From: Mangrovimonas sp. TPBH4
GTDB taxonomy: Bacteria > Bacteroidota > Bacteroidia > Flavobacteriales > Flavobacteriaceae
Reading direction: 5' to 3'
Length of the DNA: 64,000 nucleotides
Assembly: GCF_001280505.1 (NCBI RefSeq)
Contig: NZ_LBIO01000048.1
Span: 33,218 to 97,217 of the forward strand
The position numbers and the translations under genes were made by a program. The notes under the pieces are model-generated. The model was not told where the DNA came from. It saw only the letters and a program-made list of their open reading frames with translations, and did not search any database. This document shows positions 63,701 through 64,000 of this stretch, in pieces; position 1 is the stretch's first letter, and each line of letters starts with the position of its first letter.

Positions 63701-63916
63701 AAAATTGGCTGTGCCAATATAGCCTGTGGTTGATCCTGAATACAAGTTTCTTCTTTCCGAATTTCCCTCACAAGATTGAGTTGATGTATTGCTATAGGTG
63801 TCCACCCAGTCACCTGGAGTGCCGGAATCAAAATTTTCGATAATTTCTATTTGAGCCATTCCTGTCATACAGAATAATCCAAATAGAAAAACTGATAGCA
63901 TAGTAGTTTTTTTCAT
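60779..63916 (-). CDS. Modular T9SS surface protein with FN3, GEVED and PPC-like domains
   Basis: A 1045-residue secreted protein. Signal peptide (ending MAQ), an N-terminal jelly-roll domain (25-180), two FN3 domains (about 185-275 and 280-372), a GEVED domain (about 375-520, VRIWIDFNEDYEFDDSEG), Ig-like modules ending TYNCPP and NYTCPP, two PPC-like domains (TIEIGQVSNAYDSKHRLAYGASC and DDVWYSFEALTTDVYISLDD), and a type A T9SS sorting domain from about 970. The order matches the 846-residue neighbour, so both derive from one ancestor. The upstream 84 bases to the window end show no clear promoter. Confidence 0.92.
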   Translation of the reverse strand: MKKTTMLSVFLFGLFCMTGMAQIEIIENFDSGTPGDWVDTYSNTSTQSCEGNSERRNLYSGSTTGYIGTANFVGISNETDLSFSFDYKVVDWFAATNPTSAGWGTAEFQYSLDDGDTWTTALTINDDNHVVSNVCATMSGVIPGASLPDGSDIKLRIYNTWAAGDYYFYVDNFSANQEVTSPPNCNAMLTSPIDGETDANILEGLTWSAATGGAEGYLLTVGTSSGGNDVLDAMDVGNMLTYDMALTEGTTYYVTITPYNSFGNAADCVEESFTTTVLPECPVDTTVMDDCGNYDFDITWDEIANADGYYVTVGTTSGGTDVADSEDNGTSTSYSISSPMAGSTYYATIIAYNSVGESTGCSEIMLTTSENECYCAPAFSSGCASGDQINDFEIPEVEFSHLDTGCSEGAYGDFSDVTITLYNNTSYDYSVGHAFGSQKVRIWIDFNEDYEFDDSEGSIELVAVDESTGSNSSAVTNGTLIIPESVLPGTYRMRVGDRWNSQPMPCNTSGYGEAHDYTVEILDLPCDPAEATVSVVEDCQYNQFFIAIDVVDLGDGSPSITDGTLTWGVSQVGVMQIGPFATGDSKELTLQHGENEMCNVSLGTFTYNCPPDNDTCEGVIDLGTLSSPLTASTEYATNDFDQDCLTNDEAPDMVYSIMVPDGSTIEIGQVSNAYDSKHRLAYGASCPGDILIDCIDDSDTEHITWTNDTGEDQTVYWIQSAYSTGSGEFVLEWLVYDCVSAEAVAAAVPDCENEQYYVDVVVTSFGSLTELTDGTQTQTVSDAQPLYNFGPYVNGTEVTISAVHTDASCDFEVNSFNYTCPPDNDECDGAVAMVQETDIMDVDEATGVAGTLVGATDSGVEAPTCDGWTGTPNDDVWYSFEALTTDVYISLDDAFDGVVELFEGDCGSLVHMACKDLGDPVQIDATGLTVGSTYYVRVFAYSSSTPSDPTFELKIWSTETLGVGDLNETSNSFTYFPNPVNDKLSIRAQHNIESITVINMLGQEVMRVVPNSVSSDVEMSKLQAGAYFVKVNVGDTSEIVRIIKE

Positions 63917-64000
63917 AAATCGATTAGTTTTTAGGTTAAAAAATTGAATTACAGCTAAATGTATTAATATATTTTTTCCTACACTAACCTTTCAAAAACA

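Noticed and set aside
1..64000. CRISPR arrays, prophage, insertion sequences, tRNA or rRNA genes
   Set aside because: No regularly spaced repeats, transposase or phage genes, or tRNA cloverleaf signatures were found in the gaps between genes.

Overview
The window looks like core chromosome of a marine-type member of the Flavobacteriaceae (Bacteroidota). The evidence is low G+C coding DNA, promoters with the Bacteroidota -7 element TAnnTTTG, almost no Shine-Dalgarno sequences, lipoproteins and outer-membrane families typical of the phylum (DUF5686, carboxypeptidase-like regulatory domains, DUF3857), and five secreted proteins ending in a type IX secretion (T9SS) type A sorting domain. The species cannot be named from the sequence alone. 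No prophage, insertion sequence, CRISPR array, rRNA or tRNA gene was seen. One RNA gene, the small SRP RNA, is present on the minus strand near 18.4-18.5 kb.

Layout. 0-5 kb (+): the 3' part of an unrecognised protein cut by the window edge, an aldose-1-epimerase-like protein, a DEAD-box helicase whose motif II reads DEVD, and an S1/P1 nuclease. 4.8-7.5 kb (-): dihydrolipoyl dehydrogenase, a CPBP membrane protease and an Lrp/AsnC regulator. The regulator diverges from a methionine gamma-lyase-like PLP enzyme (+). 8.9-13.4 kb: a YdjM-like membrane protein (-), an NhaC antiporter, a peroxiredoxin / thioredoxin / small acidic protein unit and a DUF2007 protein (+). 13.4-18.5 kb: a YbiT-type ABC-F ATPase (-), a cysteine-less TlpA-like lipoprotein (+), transaldolase and a short-chain dehydrogenase (-), and the SRP RNA (-). 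18.6-23.1 kb (+): glutaminyl cyclotransferase, a hotdog thioesterase, two envelope proteins and a small membrane protein. 23-26 kb (-): a T9SS VCBS/ASPIC protein just downstream of glyA. 26.3-41.7 kb, mostly +: fumarylacetoacetase, a lipoprotein, bacilliredoxin YtxJ (-), ClpB, a TraB/GumN protein, DeoC, a periplasmic histidine phosphatase, SmpB, a DUF5686 protein, L-isoaspartyl methyltransferase (-), a Gfo/Idh/MocA oxidoreductase and a 3-hydroxybutyryl-CoA dehydrogenase.

41.7-47.8 kb (+) is a tight run: YggS, an exonuclease/GIY-YIG fusion, a DUF3857-transglutaminase protein, a voltage-gated K+ channel with a C-terminal zinc ribbon, miaA, then a cold-shock gene with its own promoter. 47.9-52.9 kb (-) is a second run: glycosyltransferase, YbbR protein, coaE, histidine kinase, response regulator. 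53-64 kb (-) holds four consecutive, separately terminated T9SS surface proteins built from shared modules.

Most of the window is ordinary housekeeping DNA and I did not find a convincing new defence or mobile system. The points most worth a second look are the mosaic T9SS array with near-identical C-terminal DNA in two members, the K+ channel with a zinc ribbon translationally coupled to miaA, the exonuclease/GIY-YIG fusion that appears to lack a standard start codon, and promoters placed so that transcripts would begin at or next to the start codon. Coordinates of short hairpins and promoters were counted by hand and may be off by one or two bases.
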